DNA from: Rhynochetos jubatus
Taxonomy: Eukaryota; Chordata; Aves; Eurypygiformes; Rhynochetidae
DNA: 64,000 nt
Direction of reading: 5' to 3'
Assembly (NCBI GenBank): GCA_027574665.1
Contig: CM050690.1
Coordinates: 36,231,357 to 36,295,356, forward strand
Shown here: positions 38,982 through 49,790 of the stretch, one piece after another
Layout of the letters: each line of letters begins with the position of its first letter
Position numbering within the stretch: position 1 is the stretch's first letter
Made by a program: the position numbers and the translations under genes
Notes under the pieces: generated by a model
Database searches by the model: none
Told to the model about the DNA's origin: nothing
The model's input: the letters and a program-made list of their open reading frames with translations, nothing else

Positions 38982-41900
38982 TTGGTCAGCAGGTTAAGTT
39001 CTTGGATCTTTAAGTGGATGATAGAACGGTGGGATTTACTGCCTTGGGTGCTCCTTATGATACTGATCATGTATGCTCTGACCAGATTGAAGAGTCTGAT
39101 TTGGCTTGTCAGTATACTACTGGTTTGGGGAATAATCTTGTACCTGTATGCAGTACTGGCAGTGTTTGCATGTTTCTCATGTAATCTCATAGGGACTTTC
39201 ACTAATTATACCTTTTCCCTTTTCACTTCTGGGACACAGCCTATAGAGGAGAAATTATTTAGTGGGTTGGATGTGAAGGAGCTATTCAGTTGGGTGGATG
39301 TGTGGAAATTATTTCAGTTTTCTCCCGCTTCTCTATGGTCAATGGCGCAAGTGTATGAGTATTTGGGAAATTTGTCATGGTCTTGGGGTGACCTGTGGTT
39401 AGTGATCAGCACACTTTTGAATGTTCTTGTGCTCTTGTGTAAAGTTAAAGAAATGTTTTGGAATACTACCCCATCTGCTACTGGTGTTTGGGGAAGAAGC
39501 AGGCCCTGTGTGCCAGCTTCGTCCCTCATGGCTACATCACCGCACACAAGTAGCCCATCCACCACACTGACTCCACCTCCACGGCAACGTAAACACTCCT
39601 TGATGGACACTACAGCCACTGCACCGCCTGCGCCACCTCCACCCCTGCAGCAATGTCAACCCTTCTCGACATACACTGCAGCCACTGGACCTCCTGCGCC
39701 ACCTATACCTCCGCGGCGATGGCAACTCCCCTCGACAGACACAGCAGCCACTGCACCCTCTGTGCCAGCTCCACTTCCCACTGTGGTTCCACCTCCCACA
39801 ACAGCTCCACTTTCTGCTGCAGCTCCAGCTCCCAGTGTGGCCCCGCCTTCCACGACGGTTCCACCTCCCACTGCAGTTCCACCTTCTGTTGCAGCTCCGC
39901 CTCCCACAATGGTTCTGCCTCCCACTGCGGCTCCACCTCCCACAGCAGCTCCACCTCCTGCTGCAGCTCCTCCTCCCACAACAACCCTACACACAGCAGG
40001 GTGCAATGCAGCCCTGCAAACCCCTGTGTGGTACTGTCAGTGTCAAACAGCACCAGTGTTAGTTGCCCCAGTACAGAAAAAGAAATGGAAATGTAAATCA
40101 GGCCATCTGGTGCAGGTGGAGGGGGAGGCAGCAGGGCCATCCCAAGGGACAGTGACAGAGACAGAGGATGATGGTGACACAGATATAACCATACAATCTT
40201 TAGCCTTGAAGGAGCTCTGGGTTATCTGGGGAGACTTTGGCCGTCATCAAGGTGAACATGTCATTACCTGGCTACTCCGCTGCTGGGATAACGGGGCCAG
40301 TAGCATTGAATTAGAGGGTAGAGAAGCCAAAGAGTTGGGGTCACTTGCTAGAGAGAGTGGCATTGACAGAGCAATTGGGAGGGAGACACAGAATGTAAGC
40401 CTCTGGAGGCGGCTCCTGGATAGTGTGAGGGAAAGGTATCCCTTTAAGGAAGACATGCCATATCACGTACACAAATGGACCACCATGGAGAGAGCTATCC
40501 AGTACGTGAGGGAACTAGCTGTGCTAGAGTTAGTTTATTGTGATGATGGGAGGATAGATCCAGATAGAATAAGGTGCACACAACCCATGTGGCGGAAGTT
40601 AATGCAGAATGGACCGCCCTCGTTAACCACCATATTTGCAGTATTGACTTGGGAAAGGGATGAAGACCCAATAGTGGAGGAGGTAGTTCAAAAGTTCCGG
40701 GGATATGAGGACACTGTTTCTTCCCCCATGCGGGCATGTGTCTCAGCTATAGAGGAACTGTCCAAGGAGTTTAAGCAATTCAGAAAGGAGATGTTCCAGT
40801 CCCCACCTGCACGAGCCAGTATCTCAGCAATTAGGAGGAAGCGTTCCTCTACTCAAAGAAAGGAATATAAAAGGTATCCATCACGCCGTACCCTGTGGTT
40901 TTACCTACGTGACCATGGAGAGGACATGAGGAAGTGGGATGGAAAACCTACCTCACCCTTAGAGGAACGAGTATGTGAACTGAAAGGGAAAAAGCATACC
41001 AGTAAGGACCCTTCCAAGAAAACTGTTGCTCCTGTAGCCAAACAGCACTGGAGCGATAGTCCATTCCCCCAAGACATGAGTGACTATGAATCAGATCACT
41101 TTCAGAGGAGCCCTGTCTCCAGCCAGGTGGAGGAAAGGGACAACCGTGTTTATTGGACTGTGTGGATTCGATGGCCTGGCACATCAGAGCCACAGCAGTA
41201 TAAGGCTCTAGTGGACACGGGTGCACAGTGTACCCTTATGCCATCAAGCCATAAGGGGGTACAACCTATCATCATTTCTGGTGTGACTGGAGGCTCTCAA
41301 CAATTGACTGTGCTGGAGGCTGAAATAAGCCTGACTGGGGAGGAGTGGCAAAAGCACCCTATTGTGACTGGCCCAGATGCCCCATGCATCCTTGGCATTG
41401 ACTATCTTAAGAGAGGGTACTTTAAGGACCCAAAAGGGTACTGGTGGGCTTTTGGGATAGCTGCTTTAGAGACTGATGAAATTGAGCAGCTGTCCATCTT
41501 GCCTGGTCTCTCACAGGACCCTTCTGTTGTGGGATTGCTAAAGGTAGCAGACCAACAGGTGACAATTGCCACTACAACAGTGCACCGGCGACAGTACCGT
41601 ACTAACAGAGACTCTTTGCTTCCCATCCAGAAGCTGATTCGTCAGCTGGAGAGCCAAGGGGTGATCAGCAAAACCTGCTCACCCTTTAACAGCCCCATCT
41701 GGTCAGTGCGTAAGTCTGATGGAGAATGGAGACTGACAGTGGACTATCGTGGCCTGAATGAAGTGACACCACCACTGAGTGCTGCGGTGCCAGACATGCT
41801 GGAACTCCAATACGAGCTGGAGTCAAAGGCAACCAAGTGGTACGCTACGATTGACATTGCTAATGCCTTTTTCTCCATTCCTTTGGCAGCAGAGTGCGGG

Positions 41901-43499
41901 CCACAGTTTGCTTTCACTTGGAGGGGCATCCAATACAGCTGGAATCAGCTGCCCGAGGGGCAGAAATACAGCCCTACCATCTGCCATGGACTGATCCAGA
42001 CCACACTGGAACAGGGTGCAGCATCAGAGCATCTGCAATACATTGATGACACCATTGTATGGGGCAACGCAGTGGATGAAGTTTTTGAGAAAGGGAAGAA
42101 GGTCATCCAAATCCTCCTGAAAGATGGTTTTGCCATAAAGAAAAGTAAGGTCAAGGGACTCGCACGAGAGATCCAGTTCTTAGGAATAAAATGGCAAGAT
42201 GGGCGTCGCCAGATCCCGATGGACGTGATCAACAAAATCACAGCCATGTCTCCACCAATGAGCAAAAAGGAAACTCAAGCTTTCCTAGGTGTTGTGGGTT
42301 TCTGGCAGATGCATATTCCAAATTACAGCCAAATTGTAAGCCTTCTCTATGCAGTGACCCGGAAAAAAAATGATTTCAAATGGGGCCCTGAGCAGCGACA
42401 AGCCTTTGAACAGATCAAGCAGGAGATCATGCATGCAGCAGCCCTTGGACTAGTCCGGACAGGGCCAGAAGTAAAGAATGTGCTCTATACCGCAGCCAGG
42501 GAGAATGACCCTACCTGGAGTCTCTGGCAGAAAGGACCAGGAGAGACCCAAGGTCGTCCCCTTGGATTTTGGAGCCAGGGATACAGGAGATCTGAGGCCT
42601 GCTACACTCCAACTGAAAAAGAGATACTGGCACCTTATGAGGGAATCCGATCTGCCTCAGAAGAGGTTGGAACAGAAGCACAGCTCCTCCTGGCACCTCG
42701 ACTGCCAGTGCTGGGTTGGATGTTCAAAGGCAGAGTCTCCTCCACTCATCCTGCCATCGATGCTACATGGAGTAAGTGGACTACCCTGATCACACAACGA
42801 GCTCGCATAGAAAATCCCAGTCACCCAGGAATCTTAGAATTGATCATGGACTGGCCAGAAGGCAAAGACTTTGGAATGTCACCAGAGGAGGAGGTGACAT
42901 GGGCTGAAGAAGCCCCTTTGTACAATCAGTTGCCAGAAGATGAGAAGCAATATGCCCTGTTTACTGATGGGTCCTGCCACATTGTAGGGAAACATCGGAG
43001 GTGGAAAGCTGCTGTGTGGAGTCCTACACGACAAGTTGCAGAGACTGCTGAAAGACAAGGTGAATCCAGTAAATCTGCGGAGGTAAAAGCCATCCAGCTG
43101 GCTTTGGATGTTGCTAAACGACAGAAATGGCCAGTGCTTTATCTCTACACTGCCTTGTGGATGGTGACAAATGCTCTGTGGGGGTGGCTACAACAATGGA
43201 AACAGAGCAACTGGCAGCGCCGAGGCAAACCCATCTGGGCTGCAGCATTATGGCAAGACATTGCTTCCCGTCTAGACAACCTGGTCGTCAAAGTGCGTCA
43301 CGTCGATGCCCACGTACCCAGAAGTCGAGCTACTGAAGAACATCGATACAACCAGCAGGTGGATCAAGCTGCTAAAGTTGCAGTGGCTCAGATAGATCTG
43401 GACTGGCAACATAAGGGTGAACTGTTTATGGCTAGGTGGGCCCATGATACCTCAGGCCAGCAAGTGAGAGATGCCATGTACAGGTGGGCTCATGACTGA
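38982..43499 (+). pseudogene. Retroviral gag-pro-pol frame of the fossil element
   Basis: A single open frame of 1505 codons. Domains in order: three hydrophobic, membrane-like segments (about residues 19-36, 38-69 and 137-153); a proline-, alanine- and threonine-rich stretch (about 190-343); a gag-like region (about 405-590) with ELWVIWGDFG and WLLRCWDNGA; a retropepsin-like part with DTGA at 745-748; reverse transcriptase with YIDD at 1020-1023; RNase H with TDGS at 1328-1331; and the first part of integrase. I see no CCHC zinc knuckle in the gag part. Gag, protease and pol share one frame here. The frame is part of a fossil provirus with breaks further on, so no active protein is claimed. 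The gag-like assignment is by position and recollection of similar bird proteins. Confidence 0.85.
39552..40002 (+). repeat. Proline-rich coding low-complexity stretch
   Basis: Many imperfect 12- to 18-bp units encode PPPTAAP- and PPPTTVP-like repeats. The repetition keeps all three forward frames and several reverse frames open, which explains the shadow frames here. Confidence 0.85.
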
Positions 43500-44298
43500 G
43501 GGGTGGACTTGACCATGGACACTATTGCTCAGGTTATCCATGAATGTGAGACGTGCTGCCATCAAAAAAACAAAGAGGGTAAAGCGTCTTTGGTATGGGG
43601 TGCAATTCTGAAATATAAATATGGGGAGGCCTGGCAGGTTGACTACATCATACTGCCTAAAACCCACCAAGGCAAGCACCATGTGCTCACAATGGTGGAA
43701 GCAACCACTGGGTGGCTGGAAACATATCCTGCGCCCCATGCCACTGCCCGGAATACTATCTTGGGCCTTGAAAAGCAAGTTCTGTGGTGGCATGGCACCC
43801 CAGAAAGGATTGAATCAGACAATGGCACTCATTTCTGAAACAGCCTCACAGACACTTGGGCCAAAGAGCACGGCATTGAGTGGGTGTATCACATCCCCTA
43901 CCATGCATCTGCCTCTGGGAAGGTTGAATGGTGCAATGGACTGTTAAAGACCACCCTCAGGGCAATGGGAGGTGGAACTTTCAAAAATTGGGATACACAT
44001 TTGGCAAAGGCCACCTGGTTAGTCAACACCAGAGGATCTGCCAACCGTGCTGGCCCAGCTCAATCAAGACTTCTAAGCACCGTGGAAGGAGATAAGGTCC
44101 CTGTAGTGCATGTTAAGAATATGCTGGGAAAAACAGTCTGGGTTATTCCTGCCTCAGGCAAAGGCAAACCCATCCACGGGATTGCTTTTGCTCAAGGACC
44201 TGGATGTACTTGGAGGTACATCCAGGGTAATGAGAGAAGATGAGCAAGTCCGATGTGTGCCTCAAGGAGATTTGATTCTGGGTGAAACTAACCCATGA
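43425..44298 (+). pseudogene. Integrase region of the fossil element
   Basis: The N-terminal zinc-binding part with HECETC, the core with VEATTGWLETYP and ERIESDNGTHF, and the C-terminal GKTVWVIPASGKGKPI segment are recognisable. This region is broken in about three places. The start overlaps the end of the long frame because the zinc-binding domain straddles it. Confidence 0.85.
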
Positions 44299-44642
44299 AC
44301 TAAATTGCATGATGTACATTAACTGCTGCAAATAACCCTTGTTCTGAGCTCTGTGTTGTAGTAATCACTCTGGCAGAGATCACCTGAATCTACAGAGGTC
44401 CAGCCTTGCCAGAAGGGCAGTAATGACCTGACGTGAGCTGGCATCGGAGCCCAACAATCCCACACAACACTTCACCTTTTCTGTCCTGAGTGACCACCTG
44501 ATGGAACCCAAAGTCATGGCCTAATGGACATTTTGCCAATATGGTTCACAGACTAAGGGAATGATATCTGTGTGCAATGGGATGGGAGAGGGGAAGCTGG
44601 TTCATGTGAATTTATGGAAATAAGCATGACGTAAATGGTATG
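44299..44642 (+). other. Non-coding tail between integrase and polypurine tract
   Basis: About 340 bp with no envelope-like hydrophobic frame and no dUTPase-like motif. The element therefore ends its coding part with integrase. Confidence 0.7.
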
Positions 44643-44659
44643 AAATAAGGGGTGGAGAA
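44643..44659 (+). other. Probable polypurine tract
   Basis: AAATAAGGGGTGGAGAA lies directly before the 3' LTR, the expected place for plus-strand priming. Confidence 0.7.
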
Positions 44660-45458
44660 TGTGCTGGGTTCAGTCAGTAAAGGGTTAACTCCCTTTACTC
44701 TGGTTGCCAGGGAACTCCGTTGCTGGACAGTAAGTGAAAACATTGATAAGACCTCAGCTGGTGCTGGGCATGGCCTGTACTGAACTCAAGATCTTTTGTC
44801 CGCTCCGGATACTGTGGCTGACCCAGACTAACCAAGGAAGTATTTCATCCCATAGTCCGTCATGTTCCGGTCTCTTTGGGTGGGGAAGGGGGTCCGGTAG
44901 CCATTACTCTTCCCTTCTCTCTCTCTCTCTTACTCCCTTGCTTGTCTCTCCAGGCACTTGTTAACCCTCCTGCATTAGCTGCTTTGCTGCTAACTCCTGT
45001 GCTGGCTCATTTGTGTGGGAGCTGGTGGGTTTTTTTGAGTTTTCTGGCCGTGTTATCAGTGATAAGGTTTGCTCGGAATCTGCTGCGTAGGCTCCCGGGC
45101 TCCGGCCTTCAGGCCGTGGCTCTCGGGCTGCGATCGCTCTCGGGCTGTGATTCTTTGGCTCTCTGGGTCTGATTTTCATCCCTGTGCACTGGTCAGTGGA
45201 TGGTGGGAAATTGTATCATCATATTGTATCATATTGTGTATATTGTACTGTATGTTTCATTTTCTACTATTTTAAGTGTTTATTATTACTAGTATCTGTA
45301 TATATTGATTTAGATTTAATTAGTAAATAGTTCTTATCTCAATTTTACGAGCTTCCTTATTTCTTTTTCCTCCGATTCTTCCCCTCCACTGGAGGAGGGG
45401 AGGGGGATTTGTGAGAGCGGCTGCGTGGTATTTTGCTAGCCGGAGTTAAACCACGACA
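44660..45458 (+). repeat. 3' LTR of the endogenous retrovirus
   Basis: It starts TGTGCTGGGTTCAGTCAG and ends AGTTAAACCACGACA, about 799 bp. Near its start AGTAAAGGG and CCCTTTACT form a perfect 9-bp inverted repeat around TTAACT. It differs from the 5' LTR by roughly 20 substitutions and a few small indels. Confidence 0.95.
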
Positions 45459-46905
45459 AATTTAATCTTCATGTGTGTGTTTCTGCCTTTTTCCATGTGG
45501 ATTCATAGGACTAACTGAAGACTAACCTGCACACACATGTGCACCCAAAGCACAGCAAATCCTTGATCTACCTTATTAAGCAGTGGTGAATGTGCAATTC
45601 ATGTATTATGCAGTACGTGAGTGTGAATCCCAATGTATGGAAAAGTGAGAAAGTCAAGCTGAGGGCATGGAGAAAGCAACACCTGCTCCCTTTGTTAAGC
45701 TACAACTGAGACAAACATCTGGACCAAACAACCACTTGACCAGTGTATTACACCCATTCAACAGAGGTAAATATACCTATATTTTTAACATTAAATATTT
45801 TCTGTGCTAATAAGAAACTCATGCTCTGGAGTTACACCCTCTCCAAGCTACCAGGATATTCTCCTATCAATGATGATTCTCTGAGGAAGACATTGTGGTC
45901 AAAACCTCACCATTTTGTTCTCACATTAGTCACAACAGTATGAGGGTTGGAGTGTGTTGGTTGGTAGCACTTGGGAAATGTTATCTGTAATATGTTTTCT
46001 AGTCTTGCTGGATAATTCATATAGAGGAATTAGACTGCAAACTATTCTTATTTTTGGTCCACAAGAATAGGTTGATTTGTATGTGCTTAAGTTAATAGAA
46101 ATAGAACAACGAAAATTAGTTTCCCCAATAACAAGAAATATAGATTATGGAACAAAAATAAAGGAAAAACAGAAATTCATTTCAGAACAAAACTTGCCCC
46201 TCGGAGAGAGAGGAAATATATGTTGAAACACAGAAAAACGTTTGTATAAATGTATAAACCCAGAATGGAAGAAACCTTTTTTTTATGTTTCTTATTGTTG
46301 AACCCCTTTTAACCAATAAAATGTGGACTGCTTAGTTTTCTTACAACTTTCACAAGAAGGTAATATAACAGTATATACATCTCAATATATATATATCAAT
46401 AATTTAGTGTAGGACAATACTAAGATATATTAATAATCTGTTTTTCCAAAAATTGCACCAAAGCATGCATGCTACAGATACATAAGAATAGAGGAAGAAA
46501 GAGGGCTAGACACTTAGCAACTATGTACGAACACCTAGATATATCCTGGTATTCTGTTTATCTGCTGAATTGTCAAAAACCTTTAACACAAACTTGACTT
46601 TAGCTTTGTTCTCCTATTGGCACAAGTTCTGAGTGATAATTTTAAATGCCTGTTGAATATGATCTTTAGCTGCAATAGGAGGTGAGGAGAGCAGGGTATG
46701 GGTTAAAACAATAGTCCAGCACTTTGAAAGCTATCAAGATCTTAGTATTTTTATAAAACAGGAATATAATAATAAATTCTGATTGCAACTGGAAGGAAGT
46801 CCAAAGAAGATGCAGTAATGTAGACACAGGACAAAAATGAAAGTGCTAATAATCTGCATAACTGCCCAGGGAACAAAATGTTGGGGCATCACAGCATATT
46901 TATGA
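45459..46905. other. Unique AT-rich sequence
   Basis: No gene or named repeat is visible between the retrovirus and the next CR1. Confidence 0.55.
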
Positions 46906-47507
46906 ATCATAGAATCATAGAGTATCTCAAGTTGGAAGGACCCATAAGGATCATTGAGTCCATTTCTCTTCTCCTTGCAAGACTAACTAAAACTAAACCA
47001 TATGAAGTAAGAGCATTGTTCGGATGTTCCTTGAACTCTGACAGGCTTGGTGCCATGATCACTTCCCTGGTGATCGTGTTCCAGTGACCAACCACCCTCC
47101 CAGTGAACTGGCTTTTCATAATGTCCAGTCTGAACAATCTGTTCCACTGATAGAGCTTCATTCCATTTCCTGGTGTCCAGTCACTGCTCATCCAAGAGAG
47201 GAGATCAGCAACTCCCTCTCCACTGCCTCCCCACTTTATGAAGTTGTAGGCTGCGTTGAGGTCACCTCTCAGCCTTCTCTTCCGCAGGCCCTTTTGCCTG
47301 CTGGGCTCATATTCAACTTGCCATCAATCCTAACCCCCAAATCTCTTTCTGTAGGCCTACTCTCCTGCCTCTCATCCTCTGGTTTGTATGTATAACCAGA
47401 TTTACTCTGTCCCAGGTGCAGAATCCTGCACTCACTCTTGTCAAATAACATATGATTTGTGATTGCCCAGCTCTCTAGTCTGTCCAGATCTCTCTGTGAG
47501 GCCAGAA
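46906..47507 (-). mobile_element. CR1 LINE fragment of a second subfamily
   Basis: The left end reads ATCATAGAATCATAGAGTAT then CAAGTTGGAAGGACCCATAA. This differs from the GGTTGGAAGGGACCTTAA form of the copies at 11314-14150 and 26291, so it belongs to another CR1 subfamily. The minus strand encodes short pieces of the reverse transcriptase C-terminus (LGVRIDGKLNMS near 47300). It is 5'-truncated and no long frame survives. The partial copy at 63927 belongs to the same subfamily. Confidence 0.93.
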
Positions 47508-49229
47508 GCTATGAAGCTATAGAAAATGTGATGTATATACTAGAAATTATGTAATTGAATAGATTGCAAATAAGAAAACTAAAGAAGCAGAAAAGCAAAT
47601 TTAAAAGTTAGGGAAATTAAATAATTTTCATTTTGTGGACAAAAATGGAATAGGATTGTCAGGCTTCAATATTATGGTTATTGTATTGAACCACACTGTT
47701 TATAACCAGCATCAGCTATTCGGTAAACAGATTGATTGAACTTTGATGTAAGTATAAACTCTGTGAACCCTGTAAGGTATTAATTAGAAAGCTAAAATAA
47801 AAATTATAAGGCATTCAATTCAAGACATGCTTAAGCAACTTTTAGAAGAATGACATTTCAAAGCTTGAGCTTCACCTGACAGACTTCAGTGCCACTAAAC
47901 ATATCAGATCTGAATTAAAGCCAACTGACAACACAGGTCATTACCACAACAACTGAGTGAGTTTTATGGTGTTAGATTAAAATTACAGTGGGATTTTGAA
48001 TCATCACATTTTCCTCCTTTTGCTGCATAGTCTCATAAGGGGGGTGGGGAGTGGAGGGGGGGGGGAGGGGGGGGAAAGAAGGTTAAAAACCAGGAAATAA
48101 AAGTAAAAAAAAAAAAAAAGGGGGAAAAAAAATAAAAAGGCAAACATACTCTGCATTAGCCATATCACCCGCAAAACTTGTATGCAGTTCCATTAAAATT
48201 AATGAATTCAAAAGAACATCTTCAAGCTTCTATTTAATTTATTTACTGCAGTGATATAAAATGGTTAGAGAACTATTGAGAGATAGTTTCAAACAGATAA
48301 TTCATTACCAAAAAAACCTCACTCAAAAAGACTATGTCACTTTGCAAGCAGCAAAACCCTTGCCTATGGAGAAAAGATGAGAGAGTTGGGTTAGTTTATT
48401 TTGATATAAATCTTTCACTATACTATCACACCTCTAATCTAAAAGCTGCTCCCGAACAATATCAGGGTTGAGCTAATAAGCCCAGGTAATAAATGTGAAC
48501 AGGGTTAGTAGTGGGATTACACTGTCCTGGTTAGATCCTCTTATAAAAGCAATAAATTGTGGCTAAGTCTGAGCAGCGGTAAAATGAAGTGGCACCTTTT
48601 TATAACACCGTTATGGAGACATCCTTCAGTTACACAAGGGTGCATCCTGTGCCTTGTAAAGGGACAGTTCCCTCACTGAGGTTTTTTTAAACCCTCTAGG
48701 TAGCAATAAATCTACCAGTACATTTTAATTAATAATTTAATGGTATCATTATTAATAATAGCTATAACAATTAAAAGAAAAATATTTTCGTTATTAAGAA
48801 AATAATAAAATACTTATTATCAGCATTGGAGAATTTTGATCCTCTAAAGTCCATTGACAAATTGGCTACCACTTTGGTTACTTTCTCTTTTTTTTTGTGA
48901 GAAACAGATTTCCTGACAGTCCACATGACATTCTGCATCATCCAGATGTGCTGGACTTCCTTGTATCCATTATTAACAAGAGAGGTTGAGCCAGGGCCTA
49001 CTTCCTATAGTATGAAGATGATTAGAGGATGTTAGATTTTGAATAGTATTTTATTTGGTGCAAGTTACCAGGTTTTGGGTATGGTGGGGAGCTGCAAGGG
49101 CAGCCTGCATGAGAAGAAACCAGGGCCTGCCTTGTGTCAGACACAGCTGGCTTCCCAATAGACCCAGTGCAGGACACAGTTGAGCTCATCAGTGAAGCTG
49201 GTGGCACCTCAGTAGGAGTCTATTTTAAA
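47508..49229. other. Unique AT-rich sequence with a G-rich tract
   Basis: No gene is supported. The stretch holds a G-rich tract at 48039-48074 followed by A tracts near 48105-48136. Confidence 0.55.
48039..48074 (+). repeat. G-rich tract with quadruplex potential
   Basis: More than 25 G residues in runs of four to twelve, separated by single T or A or short spacers. It is followed by long A runs, giving a strongly purine strand over about 100 bp. Confidence 0.75.
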
Positions 49230-49790
49230 AAGGGGAAAAGATACCACACAGAGGGAAGTAGGCAGTCATAAGAGTGAGAAAAGGCAGAGGGCAGTTAGGT
49301 CAGAGAAGGAAAAGAAGATGCCATGACAGAGAAAAAACCCTTGCAGCCCATTGGGAAGGCACACTGGATCAGAAGAAAGGTGTGAGGAAGAAACAGCAGA
49401 GAGAAACTGCTGTGTACAGACCATGACAGCCCCCTGCTCCCCCTGCTTGTTGTGTCACTGAAAGGACTGAGTATAACCTACATCATAACAAAGGACATCA
49501 AGGGAGAGGAGAGGCATCTGGGGAGAATGAGTGAAGTTGAACCTGGTGAAGAGGGAAGGAGAGAGGTTTTCCCAAGGCATTGTAACCTCTGTTTCTTTAT
49601 TATTCTTTGTTTTGCTTTGCTTTATGATGCCCAGCAATCAGTAACTAAATATATATGTATTGATTGACAATAAATTAACTTCCCCGAGCCAACCCTGTTT
49701 TGCCTGAGATGGTAACTGGTAAGCAATCTCCCTGTTTTTACCTTGATCCATGAGCTTTCTTACTCCTGTTAATTCCTAGGCTCCACCTTG
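49230..49790 (+). mobile_element. Old LTR fragment, related to the LTR type at 8234-9217
   Basis: The sequence runs GTGAAGTTGAACCTGGTGAA (near 49529), an AATAAA at 49669-49674, TTCCCCGAGCC, GTTTTGCCTGAGATGGTAAC and ACCTTGATCCATGAGC. This order matches, from memory, the right half of the CAACCCACCACA-ending LTR, and parts of it match 8440-8530 and 9090-9120. The left boundary is vague and the terminal motif is not recognisable. It is strongly diverged, so probably old. No internal retroviral genes. Confidence 0.65.

Larger units (their letters stand above)
38079..45458 (+). mobile_element. LTR-bounded endogenous retrovirus, ERVL-like, without envelope gene
   Basis: About 7.4 kb, laid out as LTR, primer binding site, gag-pro-pol, short untranslated stretch, LTR. 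The two LTRs differ at about 2.5% of aligned positions plus a few small indels. With an assumed avian neutral rate near 2 substitutions per billion years per site this gives roughly six million years, with wide error. The pol region looks ERVL-like (class III) in its connection and RNase H parts, and there is no room or sequence for an envelope between integrase and the 3' LTR. The element is a fossil: most of gag-pro-pol is still open, but about three breaks lie in the last part. No matching duplication of target DNA is obvious at the two ends. Confidence 0.9.

Noticed and set aside
39653-40140. Several long frames on both strands opposite or beside gag
   Set aside because: They are shadows of the short-period proline-rich repeat, which keeps several frames open at once.
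44299-44642. Possible envelope or dUTPase remnant after integrase
   Set aside because: The interval is too short and shows no hydrophobic or motif-bearing frame.
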